From: Qipengyuania atrilutea
GTDB taxonomy: Bacteria > Pseudomonadota > Alphaproteobacteria > Sphingomonadales > Sphingomonadaceae
NCBI RefSeq assembly: GCF_013370205.1
Contig: NZ_JABWGV010000002.1
Span: forward strand, 496,001 to 560,000
Direction: 5' to 3'
Length of the DNA: 64,000 nt
Shown: in pieces, positions 47,024 to 55,849 of the stretch
Position numbering within the stretch: the stretch's first letter is position 1
How the letters are laid out: each line of letters starts with the position of its first letter
Notes under the pieces: model-generated
What the model saw: only the letters and a program-made list of their open reading frames with translations
Told to the model about the DNA's origin: nothing
Database searches by the model: none
Translations under genes and position numbers: made by a program

Positions 47024-47734
47024 ATGGCGATGCAACTGTCCCTCGGCTCCGATCCCCGAACCGCAAATCTGCGCGAGGTGCAGGCGCGGCTCGTGCAGAC
47101 TTTCGGCCACATCGACCTCTCTCAGCGCCGCCGCGATCCCGTTTGGACGCTGGTGCAGGGCGTGATCGGTGCGCGTACGAAGTCGGAAACCTCGAATGCG
47201 GCGACCGACCGGCTACTGGCGAAATACGGTAGCTGGGAAGCGGTGGCCGACGCGCCGCTCGAAGAACTGCAACGTGATCTCGCGACGCAAACCTATCCGA
47301 ACATGGCGGCGGAGCGGCTGAAGAACTGCCTGTCCGCCTTGGTCGAACGATGCGGCGCCGCGGACCTTTCGCATATTGCTGAACTCGATACCGAGGCGGC
47401 CATGCGCTGGCTCGAGCACTTGCCGGGCGTCGCGCGCAAAATCAGCGCGGGCGTGATGAATGCGAGCAGTTTCGAGCGCCGGGCGTTGGTGATCGACGGG
47501 CATCATCGCCGTATCGTCCAGCGGATGGGGGTGGTCCCGGCGAAGGCCGATACCACGCGGACCGAACAGGCGCTGACGCCTTTCATGCCGGAGGAATGGA
47601 GCGCCGCGACATGGGACGAGCATCACCTTCTGATGAAGAAGCTCGGGCAGAACTTCTGCCGTCCTTCCGCGCCCGACTGCATACCATGCCCAGTCCGCGA
47701 TCTATGCGAAACGGGGCGCCGCCGTGCTGACTGA
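47024..47734 (+). CDS. HhH-GPD DNA glycosylase, endonuclease III-like (paralogue 1)
   Basis: A 236-residue member of the EndoIII superfamily. The HhH segment LPGVARKISAGVMN keeps the catalytic Lys, and ALVIDGHHRRIV keeps the catalytic Asp. C-terminal CRPSAPDCIPCPVRDLC gives the full four-Cys [4Fe-4S] pattern. Sequence outside these motifs differs strongly from nth, so substrate may differ. Start ATG 47024 or TTG 47021. It overlaps the next paralogue by 11 bases. Confidence 0.88.
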   Translation: MAMQLSLGSDPRTANLREVQARLVQTFGHIDLSQRRRDPVWTLVQGVIGARTKSETSNAATDRLLAKYGSWEAVADAPLEELQRDLATQTYPNMAAERLKNCLSALVERCGAADLSHIAELDTEAAMRWLEHLPGVARKISAGVMNASSFERRALVIDGHHRRIVQRMGVVPAKADTTRTEQALTPFMPEEWSAATWDEHHLLMKKLGQNFCRPSAPDCIPCPVRDLCETGRRRAD

Positions 47735-48392
47735 CGCCGAAACCGTCGAAGTGCTGCAACGGCTGGCGAAGGCGATGCCGGGCCGCACGAAGAACGCCAA
47801 GGGGCCGAAGGGGCAGCCTGACGCTTTTCGCTCATGCATATCCTGCATGCTGTCGGCGCAGTCGCTCGACCGCAATACGGCGAAGGCGGCGCAGAACCTG
47901 TTTGCGCTGGCGAATACACCGGAAGCCATGCGGGACCTGACCGACGAGCAGATTGCCGCTGCGATCAAGCCGTGCGGGCTCTACAACATGAAGACGCGCA
48001 ATATCCGCCGCTTCTGCGAAACCCTGATCGCGGAGCATGGCGGGACCGTGCCGGATACGCGCGAAGGGCTGCTGGCGATGCCGGGGATAGGTCGGAAGTG
48101 CGCCGACATCGTGCTGAGTTTCACCTTCGGAAAGGACGTGATTGCGGTCGATACGCATGTTCACCGCGTCTGCAACCGGATCGGGCTGACTGCGGCGAAG
48201 ACCGCTGACGTTACGGCGTCCCAGCTTGAAGCGCGGGCGCCCCGCTGGGCCTTGCGGGACGGGCATTTCTGGCTCATCCAGTTCGGCAAGCGCATCTGCA
48301 CCGCGCGCGCTCCGAAATGCGGCATCTGCCCGGTCTCGGACCTGTGCGAGTGGTTCGGGGAGTATGCCGAAACAGGGGAGAAGACCGCATGA
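47724..48392 (+). CDS. HhH-GPD DNA glycosylase, endonuclease III-like (paralogue 2)
   Basis: A 222-residue protein starting with GTG inside the end of paralogue 1. It carries MPGIGRKCADIVLS (catalytic Lys), IAVDTHVHRVCN (catalytic Asp), and CTARAPKCGICPVSDLC for the iron-sulfur cluster, all intact. It is closer to classical Nth than paralogue 1 is. Its stop overlaps the nitronate monooxygenase start. Possible roles: repair of particular oxidised or deaminated bases. Confidence 0.9.
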   Translation: MLTDAETVEVLQRLAKAMPGRTKNAKGPKGQPDAFRSCISCMLSAQSLDRNTAKAAQNLFALANTPEAMRDLTDEQIAAAIKPCGLYNMKTRNIRRFCETLIAEHGGTVPDTREGLLAMPGIGRKCADIVLSFTFGKDVIAVDTHVHRVCNRIGLTAAKTADVTASQLEARAPRWALRDGHFWLIQFGKRICTARAPKCGICPVSDLCEWFGEYAETGEKTA

Positions 48393-49366
48393 AAACCGCC
48401 ATCACCGAATTGTTCGGCATCGAGCATCCGATCATTCAGGGCGGCATGCACTATGTCGGTTTCGCCGAAATGGCAGCTGCGGTGTCGAATGCCGGGGGGC
48501 TCGGCACGATTACCGGCCTGACGCAGAAGACGCCGCAGGACCTTGCGAACGAAATCGCCAAGTGCCGCGATATGACGGATAAGCCCTTCGCCGTGAACGT
48601 CACCTTCCTGCCGACCGTCAATGCGCCCGACTATCCCGCGATCATCAAGGCGATTATCGAGGGCGGGGTGAAGGCCGTGGAAACGGCGGGTAACAACCCG
48701 GTGCAGGTGCTCCCTTACCTCAAGGATGCAGGCATCAAGGTCATCCACAAATGCACCAGCGTACGCCACGCGCTGAAAGCGCAGGAGATCGGCTGCGACG
48801 CGGTATCGGTCGACGGCTTCGAATGCGGCGGTCATCCCGGCGAGGACGATATTCCGAACTTCATCCTGCTGCCCCGCGCGGCGGACGAACTTGAAATACC
48901 CTTCGTTTCCTCGGGCGGGATGGCGGACGGGCGCAGCCTCGTCGCCAGCCTCGCGATGGGGGCTGCGGGCATGAACATGGGCACGCGCTTTATCGCGACG
49001 AAGGAAGCGCCGGTGCACGAGAACGTGAAGCAGGCGATCGTGGATGCGAGCGAACTGGATACGCGCCTCGTGATGCGGCCGCTGCGCAATACCGAGCGGG
49101 TGATGACCAACGACGCGGTCGAGCGGCTGCTCGAAAAGGAAAAGCGCCTAGGCGATGAACTCAAGTTCGAAGACATCATCGAAGAAGTGGCGGGTGTATA
49201 TCCACGGATCATGATGGAAGGCAACATGGATGCAGGCGCATGGTCGTGCGGAATGGTTGCGGGCCTCGTAAACGATATTCCGACCTGCAAGGAACTGATC
49301 GACCGGATCATGGCAGAAGCGGACGAGGTTCTCGCACGCGTTGGCGGCTATCAGAACGCCGCCTAA
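48389..49366 (+). CDS. Nitronate monooxygenase family flavoprotein
   Basis: The 325-residue FMN-binding TIM barrel oxidises nitronates such as propionate-3-nitronate or belongs to related 2-nitropropane dioxygenases. Motifs: IIQGGMHYVGFAEMAAAVS, NAGGLGTITG, DGFECGGHPG, and VSSGGMADGRSLVASLAMG. Start ATG 48389 overlaps the stop of the preceding glycosylase as ATGA, so it ends the guaA-FkbM-HhH-HhH run. Confidence 0.9.
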   Translation: MKTAITELFGIEHPIIQGGMHYVGFAEMAAAVSNAGGLGTITGLTQKTPQDLANEIAKCRDMTDKPFAVNVTFLPTVNAPDYPAIIKAIIEGGVKAVETAGNNPVQVLPYLKDAGIKVIHKCTSVRHALKAQEIGCDAVSVDGFECGGHPGEDDIPNFILLPRAADELEIPFVSSGGMADGRSLVASLAMGAAGMNMGTRFIATKEAPVHENVKQAIVDASELDTRLVMRPLRNTERVMTNDAVERLLEKEKRLGDELKFEDIIEEVAGVYPRIMMEGNMDAGAWSCGMVAGLVNDIPTCKELIDRIMAEADEVLARVGGYQNAA

Positions 49367-49375
49367 GTGGCGCCT

Positions 49376-49918
49376 CTACCAGGCTAGTCCGTTCGCGACC
49401 GCTTCCCGTTCGCGCGCTGTCGATGATCGTCCCAGAACTTCGTTGCGGTGCGGAAAGCGTCCGAAGCGGGCAATGGCCTCGTAGTGACCGCGCGCGAAGG
49501 ACAGGTTTTGCGGCAAGTGCTTCGCAAAATAGCGCAGGCTAGTCCGCTGGTCGCGCAGATCCTCACTATGCATCAAGGGCATCGCCGCGAACTGGCGCTG
49601 CTTGTCCGGCAAGGTCCGGTCCCAGCCTCTCGCGATGAAAGCCTTCGACAGCTCTAGCGCCAGCGGGTCGCTTGCGAAGGCAAGCGGGGTGCCGCGGTTG
49701 ATGTTGCGCGGTATCTGATCGAACAGGACGATCGCTGCAAATGCGCGCTCGCGGCTGCTTAGAAAATCGCTTGCCGGACGATGCCTAAGCGCATGCCATT
49801 CGCCCGCATACCGGCGGCGGAGCATATCGTCCACCGCCGTATTCTGCCGCCACCAGTCGCTCGGCCCGAGCCGCTTGAAGAACACGAACAGCAGTTCGTC
49901 CGGCCAGTACGGGTTCAT
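49376..49918 (-). CDS. DUF924 family protein
   Basis: The 180-residue protein matches DUF924: an N-terminal WPDELLFVFF segment, the ARG-type FDQIPRNINRGTPLAFASD signature around residues 67 to 85, and AMPLMHSEDLRDQ. The all-helical fold is of unknown activity. It converges with the nitronate monooxygenase gene, whose stop is 9 bases away. Confidence 0.88.
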   Translation of the reverse strand: MNPYWPDELLFVFFKRLGPSDWWRQNTAVDDMLRRRYAGEWHALRHRPASDFLSSRERAFAAIVLFDQIPRNINRGTPLAFASDPLALELSKAFIARGWDRTLPDKQRQFAAMPLMHSEDLRDQRTSLRYFAKHLPQNLSFARGHYEAIARFGRFPHRNEVLGRSSTAREREAVANGLAW

Positions 49919-49933
49919 GCGAAACCCGCGTCG

Positions 49934-50368
49934 TCAGCCCTCGCTACGCTCCGCGTCTTCGGGCAGGCGGTAGGGAACGAAGTCTTCGAGGAAGATCACG
50001 CCGCTAAAAAAATGGCTGAACCGGTCCTGCGTCGTCACATTGTCGAGCCGGCATAGCTGGCTCGCGCTGCCGTATTTCTTGATGACTAGGATGTCGTTGT
50101 CGTCGAGCGAGTCGGGGTTGCGGGTGTAGTTCACCCAGATCGTGTCCCCGTCGCGGTAGACGATCGCGGTATCATCGATAATCTTGAGCGGACGGCTGCC
50201 GAAAGTGTTGATGCAGCGTTCGGGCTCGCCCGCGACCCGTCCTTCGAGCATTTCGGCAAGCTGCGCTTCACCTTCCGTAAGTTCCACCGCGTCCGCATTG
50301 TCTTGGGCGGAAAGCGGAGCCGCGAGAATGGCAGCGAATGCAGCGCCGGCTGAGATAAGCGTTTTCAT
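49934..50368 (-). CDS. Secreted hypothetical protein A of a tandem pair
   Basis: A signal peptide (about 1 to 22, ending LSAQ) precedes 120 residues of unknown function: TEGEAQLAEMLEGRVAGEPERC, then DDTAIVYRDGDTIWVNYTR, a QLCRLDNV cysteine segment and a closing FLEDFVPYRLP. The same order occurs in the product of the next gene upstream (50374 to 50793), indicating a tandem duplication. The two paired cysteines (RC and LC) could form a disulfide in the periplasm. Confidence 0.75.
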   Translation of the reverse strand: MKTLISAGAAFAAILAAPLSAQDNADAVELTEGEAQLAEMLEGRVAGEPERCINTFGSRPLKIIDDTAIVYRDGDTIWVNYTRNPDSLDDNDILVIKKYGSASQLCRLDNVTTQDRFSHFFSGVIFLEDFVPYRLPEDAERSEG

Positions 50369-50373
50369 AACAA

Positions 50374-50793
50374 TTATCCTTCGGTTTGAGCCTTACGGTA
50401 GGGAACGAACTCTTCGAGCACGACGCGCGGTCCGGGAATACCGCTGGTGCGGTCCCGCATCTCGACCTGGTCGAGACGGCACAGGTCGGCTCCGAACTGA
50501 TGGAAGACCGGCAGATCGAAGTCGTCGATGAACCGCGCACTGCGCGGACGGTTGACATAGACAGTGTCACCGTCGCGGAACACGAATGCGGTCTTGTCGA
50601 TCGTCTGGACCCGGTCGCGGTGCATCGAGCCGAGGCAATTGACCGGCTCGCCTGCAATTCGTCCGTCGAGGATCTCGGCGAGTTCCTGTTCGCCCTCGGT
50701 CATTTCCGTATCATCCTGGGCCGCAGCGGGAACGGCAAGAGCCGTCGCTGCCAGTCCGGCTACGATCATCGCAATCTTGGCGCGTGGGTGCAT
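50374..50793 (-). CDS. Secreted hypothetical protein B of a tandem pair
   Basis: A signal peptide (about 1 to 26, ending PAAA) is followed by TEGEQELAEILDGRIAGEPVNC, DKTAFVFRDGDTVYVNRPR, ADLCRLDQVEMRDRTSG and VLEEFVPYRK, which line up with protein A. Start ATG 50793 is chosen because the signal peptide begins there; the longer start at 50814 adds MRHRRN-type residues. The gene ends 5 bases before protein A starts, so they share a transcript. Function unknown. Confidence 0.75.
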   Translation of the reverse strand: MHPRAKIAMIVAGLAATALAVPAAAQDDTEMTEGEQELAEILDGRIAGEPVNCLGSMHRDRVQTIDKTAFVFRDGDTVYVNRPRSARFIDDFDLPVFHQFGADLCRLDQVEMRDRTSGIPGPRVVLEEFVPYRKAQTEG

Positions 50794-50874
50794 CGTGTTT
50801 CTCCGGTGTCGCAAGAGGAAAGAGGCATAGCACTTCTTCCCTGAACGCCGGAGAAACGCGGCGGCTCCCCGCCG

Positions 50875-51135
50875 TCAGGGATGGCCCGGATCGGCCCCTT
50901 CGGAAATGTCCCTGAGCGCAGCCTGATCGGCCCCGTCGGCAGGGCCGCCGATGAGGACGAAGCGCCGGTCGCAATAGCCGCAATCGACATAGCCGTGCTC
51001 GTCGATCTCGAGGTAGATCTTGGGATGGCCGAGAGCAGCCGGCCGGTAGTTCACGCCGCTGCGGATGTCGGTCGCCCCGTCGCACCATACGCGGCGCATT
51101 TCGACCATGGACACTTCGGGGGGAGGTATGTTCAT
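50875..51135 (-). CDS. Zinc-finger CHCC-type protein (NDUFS6-like)
   Basis: The 86-residue protein contains V-x-C-D-G...G-H-P (VWCDG, LGHPKIYLEID) and DCGYCDRRFVL, the C-x(20-30)-H-P-x-I-Y...C-x2-C pattern of the zf-CHCC family, related to the complex I subunit NDUFS6. It may bind zinc in the respiratory chain or elsewhere. The start is ATG 51135. Longer frames to 51477 are shadows over the ABC transporter start region. Confidence 0.83.
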   Translation of the reverse strand: MNIPPPEVSMVEMRRVWCDGATDIRSGVNYRPAALGHPKIYLEIDEHGYVDCGYCDRRFVLIGGPADGADQAALRDISEGADPGHP

Positions 51136-51261
51136 GGCTTCTGCCGATAATCTGCCGTGGTCCCTAAGGCAATGCCTTACGCGGACGTGCTTTGCTCGTT
51201 TTGCGCTGCGGTGCGAGGATTGTGTTGCAGCACCGGCGCGGGAAGGCTTAGGGCCGCGCGC

Positions 51262-52209
51262 ATGACCGCCGTAACCTTCGACAAGCCCGCCATCCGAATC
51301 GACAATCTGACGAAGCGGTATGCCGATCCCAACGGGGGCGAGGGTAAACTGGCGCTCGACGGAGTGAGCTTCGACGTGCCGCAGGGCGGGGTGTTCGGGC
51401 TGCTCGGCCCCAACGGTGCGGGCAAATCGACGCTCATCAACATTCTTGCCGGCCTCGTGAACAAGACTGGAGGCCATGCCAGTATCTGGGGTTTCGACAT
51501 CGACGAGAACCCGCGCAACGCGAAGCGGTCCATCGGTATCGTGCCGCAGGAAATCGTCTTCGACCCGTTCTTCACGCCCTTCGAGGTGCTCGAGAACCAG
51601 GGCGGTTTCTACGGCATTCGCAAGGCTGACCGGCGCAGCGAGGAACTGCTTGCCGCGGTGCGCCTGACCGACAAGCGCGATGCATATGCACGAACGCTGT
51701 CAGGCGGCATGAAGCGGCGACTGCTGATTGCGAAGGCGATGGTGCATTCGCCGCCGATCCTTGTGCTCGACGAGCCGACCGCGGGTGTCGATGTCGAACT
51801 CCGGCGCCAGCTGTGGGAGCTGGTGACGGACCTCAACAACGACGGGGTGACGGTCGTGCTTACGACCCATTACCTCGAAGAAGCCGAAGCCTTGTGCGAC
51901 CGCATCGCGATCATCAATCACGGCAAGCTCATCGCCAACAAGCCGACGCGCGAACTCGTCGAAATGGCGCGGGAGAAGATCGTAGTCGTGACTGCGGACA
52001 GCGATTTGAACGCCGCGCCTTCGGACGAAAGCTTTGCGAAGGTCGAGCAAACCGGGCCGCGCACGATCGAGGTCACCTACGACAAGGATACGACGACCGC
52101 GGGGCAGGTTCTCGCCCGGCTCCACGCACTCGGTGTCACGGTCGAGGATGTGACGACGCGCGAGGCCGATCTGGAAGACGTGTTCGTCCAGCTGACGACC
52201 GACACCTGA
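51262..52209 (+). CDS. ABC transporter ATP-binding protein (YadG-like)
   Basis: The 315-residue ATPase shows Walker A LLGPNGAGKST, Q-loop VPQEIVFDPFFTPFEVL, signature LSGGMKRRL, Walker B ILVLDEPTAGVDVELR, and H-loop TTHYLEEAEALCDR. The C-terminal 70 residues look like a regulatory extension. The adjacent genes include no permease, so its membrane partner is elsewhere or the gene is an orphan. It is divergent from the zf-CHCC gene. Confidence 0.9.
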   Translation: MTAVTFDKPAIRIDNLTKRYADPNGGEGKLALDGVSFDVPQGGVFGLLGPNGAGKSTLINILAGLVNKTGGHASIWGFDIDENPRNAKRSIGIVPQEIVFDPFFTPFEVLENQGGFYGIRKADRRSEELLAAVRLTDKRDAYARTLSGGMKRRLLIAKAMVHSPPILVLDEPTAGVDVELRRQLWELVTDLNNDGVTVVLTTHYLEEAEALCDRIAIINHGKLIANKPTRELVEMAREKIVVVTADSDLNAAPSDESFAKVEQTGPRTIEVTYDKDTTTAGQVLARLHALGVTVEDVTTREADLEDVFVQLTTDT

Positions 52210-52221
52210 ACTGCGAGGATT

Positions 52222-53136
52222 TCAGCGGCGGTAATTGCTGAAGAAGCTCCACATCGCGTCGTTGTCTGCCACCCATTCGTGGCCGCGATCTTCGACGACG
52301 CGGCCGATCACCCAGGCGCACTTGTTGCACCGGTTGTAGCGCGTTTCGGTAACGTTTTCGGAAAGTTCGAGCTCTTGCGGCTCTTCGCTGCATTCGCCGA
52401 GCTCGGCCCACCGCGCCAGCGCCGCGTCCATTGAATACTGCCAGTAGCCCGCGCCTCCGCCGCCTGGCGGATTGACGGTATCTGTCCCGCCCGCGAAGGC
52501 GAAGACCGGCACCGTATGATCGGGATTGCAGGTCGCCGGATCGGGCTGTTGCGGGTTCTCGGCATCGGGGTTGCCCGCGCGAAGCCCGACGACCGGCGCA
52601 ATCGCAGCGAAGCGGTCCGACGCCGTACAGCCGAGCCACGAGGTCATGCGTCCGCCGCCCGAAAGCCCGGTCGCGTAGACTTGGTCGCGCGCGATACATC
52701 CCTGCTCTGCCAGCCAGTCGATCGCCGTTCCGAAAAAGGCGACATCGTCGGCATCTTCGGGACCGGGTATCTCGCCCGTGATGGTCGGCACACCAGGGAT
52801 GTTCCAGACGTAGCCGCGTTCGAGCGGAATGCCGGCATCGGGCGCCGCAACGATGAAACCCTGCTTATCCGAAGTCGCTTCGAGGCGGGTCGATTTGAGC
52901 ATGTCCGCGCCGTTCCCTCCGCTGCCGTGCAGTAGGAATACAAGAGGCAGGGGCGCGTCGGCGGCCGCACCGGCGGGCCGGTGGAACATCATCGTGCGCC
53001 CCGTATCGGCGACCGAAACGCGCACCGTTTGGCCCGGCGTTCCGATCCGGCAGATTTCGTGCGCCAGTGCAGCCTGCGGCAGGCTCGCGAGGCCGAGCAG
53101 GACTGCGAGCAGTCCGATAACATGGCGGATATTCAT
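52222..53136 (-). CDS. Secreted polyhydroxybutyrate-depolymerase-type esterase
   Basis: A signal peptide (about 1 to 25, ending ALAH) precedes an alpha/beta hydrolase. LVFLLHGSGGNGADM supplies the oxyanion loop and VYATGLSGGGRMTSWLGC the nucleophile Ser in a G-L-S-G-G box. VFAFAGGTDTVNPP and RGHEW suggest the Asp and His. Paired cysteines late in the protein (CNKC) fit an exported enzyme. LpqC/PhaZ-like esterases act on polyesters or acyl esters such as feruloyl groups; which here is open. It is divergent from nadB. Confidence 0.82.
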   Translation of the reverse strand: MNIRHVIGLLAVLLGLASLPQAALAHEICRIGTPGQTVRVSVADTGRTMMFHRPAGAAADAPLPLVFLLHGSGGNGADMLKSTRLEATSDKQGFIVAAPDAGIPLERGYVWNIPGVPTITGEIPGPEDADDVAFFGTAIDWLAEQGCIARDQVYATGLSGGGRMTSWLGCTASDRFAAIAPVVGLRAGNPDAENPQQPDPATCNPDHTVPVFAFAGGTDTVNPPGGGGAGYWQYSMDAALARWAELGECSEEPQELELSENVTETRYNRCNKCAWVIGRVVEDRGHEWVADNDAMWSFFSNYRR

Positions 53137-53225
53137 TCTGGCGACCCTCGCTTGCTTGTGTGTTTGCGGCGCATGATAGCGATTTGGCTCTGTCGCGCCA
53201 TGGTTTGCTGTGCAAAGGACGCGGC

Positions 53226-54809
53226 ATGACACAAACGCACGACGTCCTCATCATCGGTTCGGGCGCGGCCGGCCTGACCGCTGCGCTCGAACTCGCGGAG
53301 CACAAGAAGGTGCTCGTGCTCGCCAAGGGTTCGCTCACCGGCGGCAGCACGGCCTGGGCGCAAGGCGGGATCGCAGCAGTGCTCGACGCAGGCGACACGT
53401 TCGATAACCACATTCGCGACACGATGGTAGCGGGCGCGGGCCTCAACCGGCGCGAGACGGTCGAGTTCGTGATCGAGCGCGCGCCCGGGTCGATCGAGCG
53501 GCTGGTCGAACTGGGCGTGCCCTTCAACAAGGCTTCGGGCGACCTGCACTTGACCCGCGAGGGCGGCCATTCGCACCGGCGGATCGTCCATGTTAACGAC
53601 GCGACCGGCTGGGCGGTGCAGGATGCTTTATTGAAAGCGGCCCAGGCGAACCCGAATATCACCATGCTTCCGGGGCGCAGCTGCGTCGATCTCATCACCG
53701 GGCGCAATGCGGAGCGCTATTCGGGGTCGGGCCGGGTATGGGGCGCCTATGCGCTCGACGAAGCGACCGGCAAGGTCGAGGCCCATGTAGCCCGCGCCAC
53801 TGTGCTCGCCGCCGGCGGAGCGGGCCGCTGCTACCTCTTCTCGACCGCGCCGCGCGGTGCGACCGGCGACGGCATCGCAATGGCATGGCGCGCCGGTTGC
53901 CGCGTGTCGAACATGGAGATGATGCAGTTCCACCCGACCTGCCTCTACAATCTGGAGGTCAAGAACTTCCTCATTACCGAGGCGGTGCGCGGCGAGGGCG
54001 GCAGGCTTTACCACCCCGAAACCGACCACCGGTTCATGGCCGACTACGACCCGGAGCGGATGGAACTGGCTCCCCGAGACGTGGTGGCGCGTGCGATCGA
54101 CGACCAGATCAAACGTTACGGGCTCGACTACGTGCATCTCGATATCAGTCACGAGAAGCCGGAGTTCGTGAAGCAGCATTTCCCGACCATCTACGAAAAG
54201 TTGATCGGTCTCGGCATCGACATGACCACCGGGCCGATCCCGGTCGTGCCGGCGCAGCATTACACCTGCGGGGGCGTATTGGTCGGCCTCGATGCGCGCA
54301 CCGACCTGCCGGGGCTATGGGCGGCGGGCGAGGTTACCGAAAGCGGGCTGCACGGCGCAAACCGCCTGGCGTCCAACAGTCTCCTCGAATGTTTCGTGTT
54401 CGGCGAGGCGGCCGCGCGCGACATCCTGGATCACTGGAGCGAAATGGACGAGCCGCCCGCGATCCGTGAGTGGGACGAAAGCCGCGTGACCGATTCCGAC
54501 GAAGAAGTGGTCATCAAGCAGAACTGGACCGAAATCCGCCGCTTCATGTGGAATTACGTCGGGATCGTTCGGACCACCAAACGGCTCGAACGGGCAGCGC
54601 ACCGCATCCAGACGCTCGGGCGGGAGATCGACGACTATTACGGCAGCTTCCGCGTAACGACCGACCTCATCGAACTGCGGAACCTGCACCAGGCAGCAGA
54701 TCTTATCGTGCGAAGCGCGCTCAAACGGCACGAGAGCCGCGGGCTGCATTACACCCTCGACTATCCCGAAACTCTGCCGGTTGCCGAAGATACTGTGCTC
54801 ATCCCATGA
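53226..54809 (+). CDS. nadB: L-aspartate oxidase
   Basis: NadB oxidises aspartate to iminoaspartate for NAD synthesis. FAD-binding IIGSGAAGLTAALELAE starts near residue 8. Substrate-site segment STAWAQGGIAAVLD, active-region QFHPTCLYN and EAVRGEGGRLYHPE, and the C-terminal GLHGANRLASNSLLECFVFG are intact. Start ATG 53226 gives 527 residues. nadA and nadC are not in the window. Confidence 0.95.
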   Translation: MTQTHDVLIIGSGAAGLTAALELAEHKKVLVLAKGSLTGGSTAWAQGGIAAVLDAGDTFDNHIRDTMVAGAGLNRRETVEFVIERAPGSIERLVELGVPFNKASGDLHLTREGGHSHRRIVHVNDATGWAVQDALLKAAQANPNITMLPGRSCVDLITGRNAERYSGSGRVWGAYALDEATGKVEAHVARATVLAAGGAGRCYLFSTAPRGATGDGIAMAWRAGCRVSNMEMMQFHPTCLYNLEVKNFLITEAVRGEGGRLYHPETDHRFMADYDPERMELAPRDVVARAIDDQIKRYGLDYVHLDISHEKPEFVKQHFPTIYEKLIGLGIDMTTGPIPVVPAQHYTCGGVLVGLDARTDLPGLWAAGEVTESGLHGANRLASNSLLECFVFGEAAARDILDHWSEMDEPPAIREWDESRVTDSDEEVVIKQNWTEIRRFMWNYVGIVRTTKRLERAAHRIQTLGREIDDYYGSFRVTTDLIELRNLHQAADLIVRSALKRHESRGLHYTLDYPETLPVAEDTVLIP

Positions 54810-54877
54810 CTTCAGCGACTTGAAGCAACATTTTTAGCATGTGACATAGTTTGCCCGGCTTGGTAGCACGTGGGCAG

Positions 54878-55849
54878 ATGTCCGATATCCTTCCATTCGA
54901 AGAGCATAGTTCCGAACACTTGCGCCTCGCCGTAACCGCCGGGCTAATCGGTATCTGGGAACTCGATCTTGGAACCGGGCAGGCCGCGCGCAGCAGCCAG
55001 CACGACCAGATATTCGGTTACGAGACACCGGTCGAAAACTGGAGCTACGCCGATTTCCTGAACCACGTAGTCGATGCCGACCGCACACGGGTGGACGAGA
55101 CTCAGCAGCGCGCGGTCGAACTGCGGCAGGACTGGGTGTTCGAGTGCCGGATCGTGCGGAGCGACGGGAAGGAGCGCTGGATCAGTGCTGCGGGTCGGCC
55201 GATCCTCGGTTCGCAAGGAACGGTCGAACGCCTGATCGGTCACGTGGTCGACATTACTGATTCCAAGCGTGACGAAGAGCGCCTGTCGCTTATCACCCAG
55301 GAGCTCAATCACCGGGTCCGCAACATGCTTGCCATGATCCGCTCGATGATCCGGCTGTCCGCGAGCAATGCGAACGACCTGAAAGCCTTCGCGCGGGGGC
55401 TGGAGGGGCGCGTAGACGCGCTCGCCCGCACGCAGGACTTGCTGGTGTCGGAGCCGTCGCTGGTTCTCACTCCCGGAGAGATACTCCGGCGCGAACTTGC
55501 CGCCTTCGAAGGTCTGGAGGAGCGCGTGACGATGACGGGTGCGGACGCCGCGGAGATCGACGCCTCGCTGGCGCAGGGCCTCGCGCTGGTGTTTCACGAA
55601 CTCATCACGAATGCGCAGAAGTACGGCGCCCTCTCGAACAAGGACGGAACGGTCACCTTCGCGGTGACACCCGACAGCGACCTGACGCTGGTCTGGAAAG
55701 AGCACGGGGGGCCTGCTCCGCGTGAGGATGTGCCGTCAGGGTTTGGAGCCAAGCTGATCCGGGGGGCAATCGGCGCGCGCGCGCGGGTCGAACCTTCGAT
55801 AACGCCTGAAGGCTACGAATGCCGGATCGTTCTCGAGCCGAAACCCTGA
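54878..55849 (+). CDS. PAS-HWE sensor histidine kinase
   Basis: Residues about 15 to 140 form a PAS domain (IGIWELDLGTGQAARS, HVVDADRTRVDE, VERLIGHVVDITDSK). The kinase part belongs to the HWE/HisKA_2 group: phospho-accepting LNHRVRNMLAMIRSM, N-box VFHELITNAQKYGALS, the W-x-E motif in LVWKEHGGP, and G-box GFGAKLIRGA. There is no membrane segment, so it senses a cytosolic cue such as redox or light; no LOV cysteine motif is visible. No response regulator is adjacent. Start ATG 54878. Confidence 0.9.
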   Translation: MSDILPFEEHSSEHLRLAVTAGLIGIWELDLGTGQAARSSQHDQIFGYETPVENWSYADFLNHVVDADRTRVDETQQRAVELRQDWVFECRIVRSDGKERWISAAGRPILGSQGTVERLIGHVVDITDSKRDEERLSLITQELNHRVRNMLAMIRSMIRLSASNANDLKAFARGLEGRVDALARTQDLLVSEPSLVLTPGEILRRELAAFEGLEERVTMTGADAAEIDASLAQGLALVFHELITNAQKYGALSNKDGTVTFAVTPDSDLTLVWKEHGGPAPREDVPSGFGAKLIRGAIGARARVEPSITPEGYECRIVLEPKP

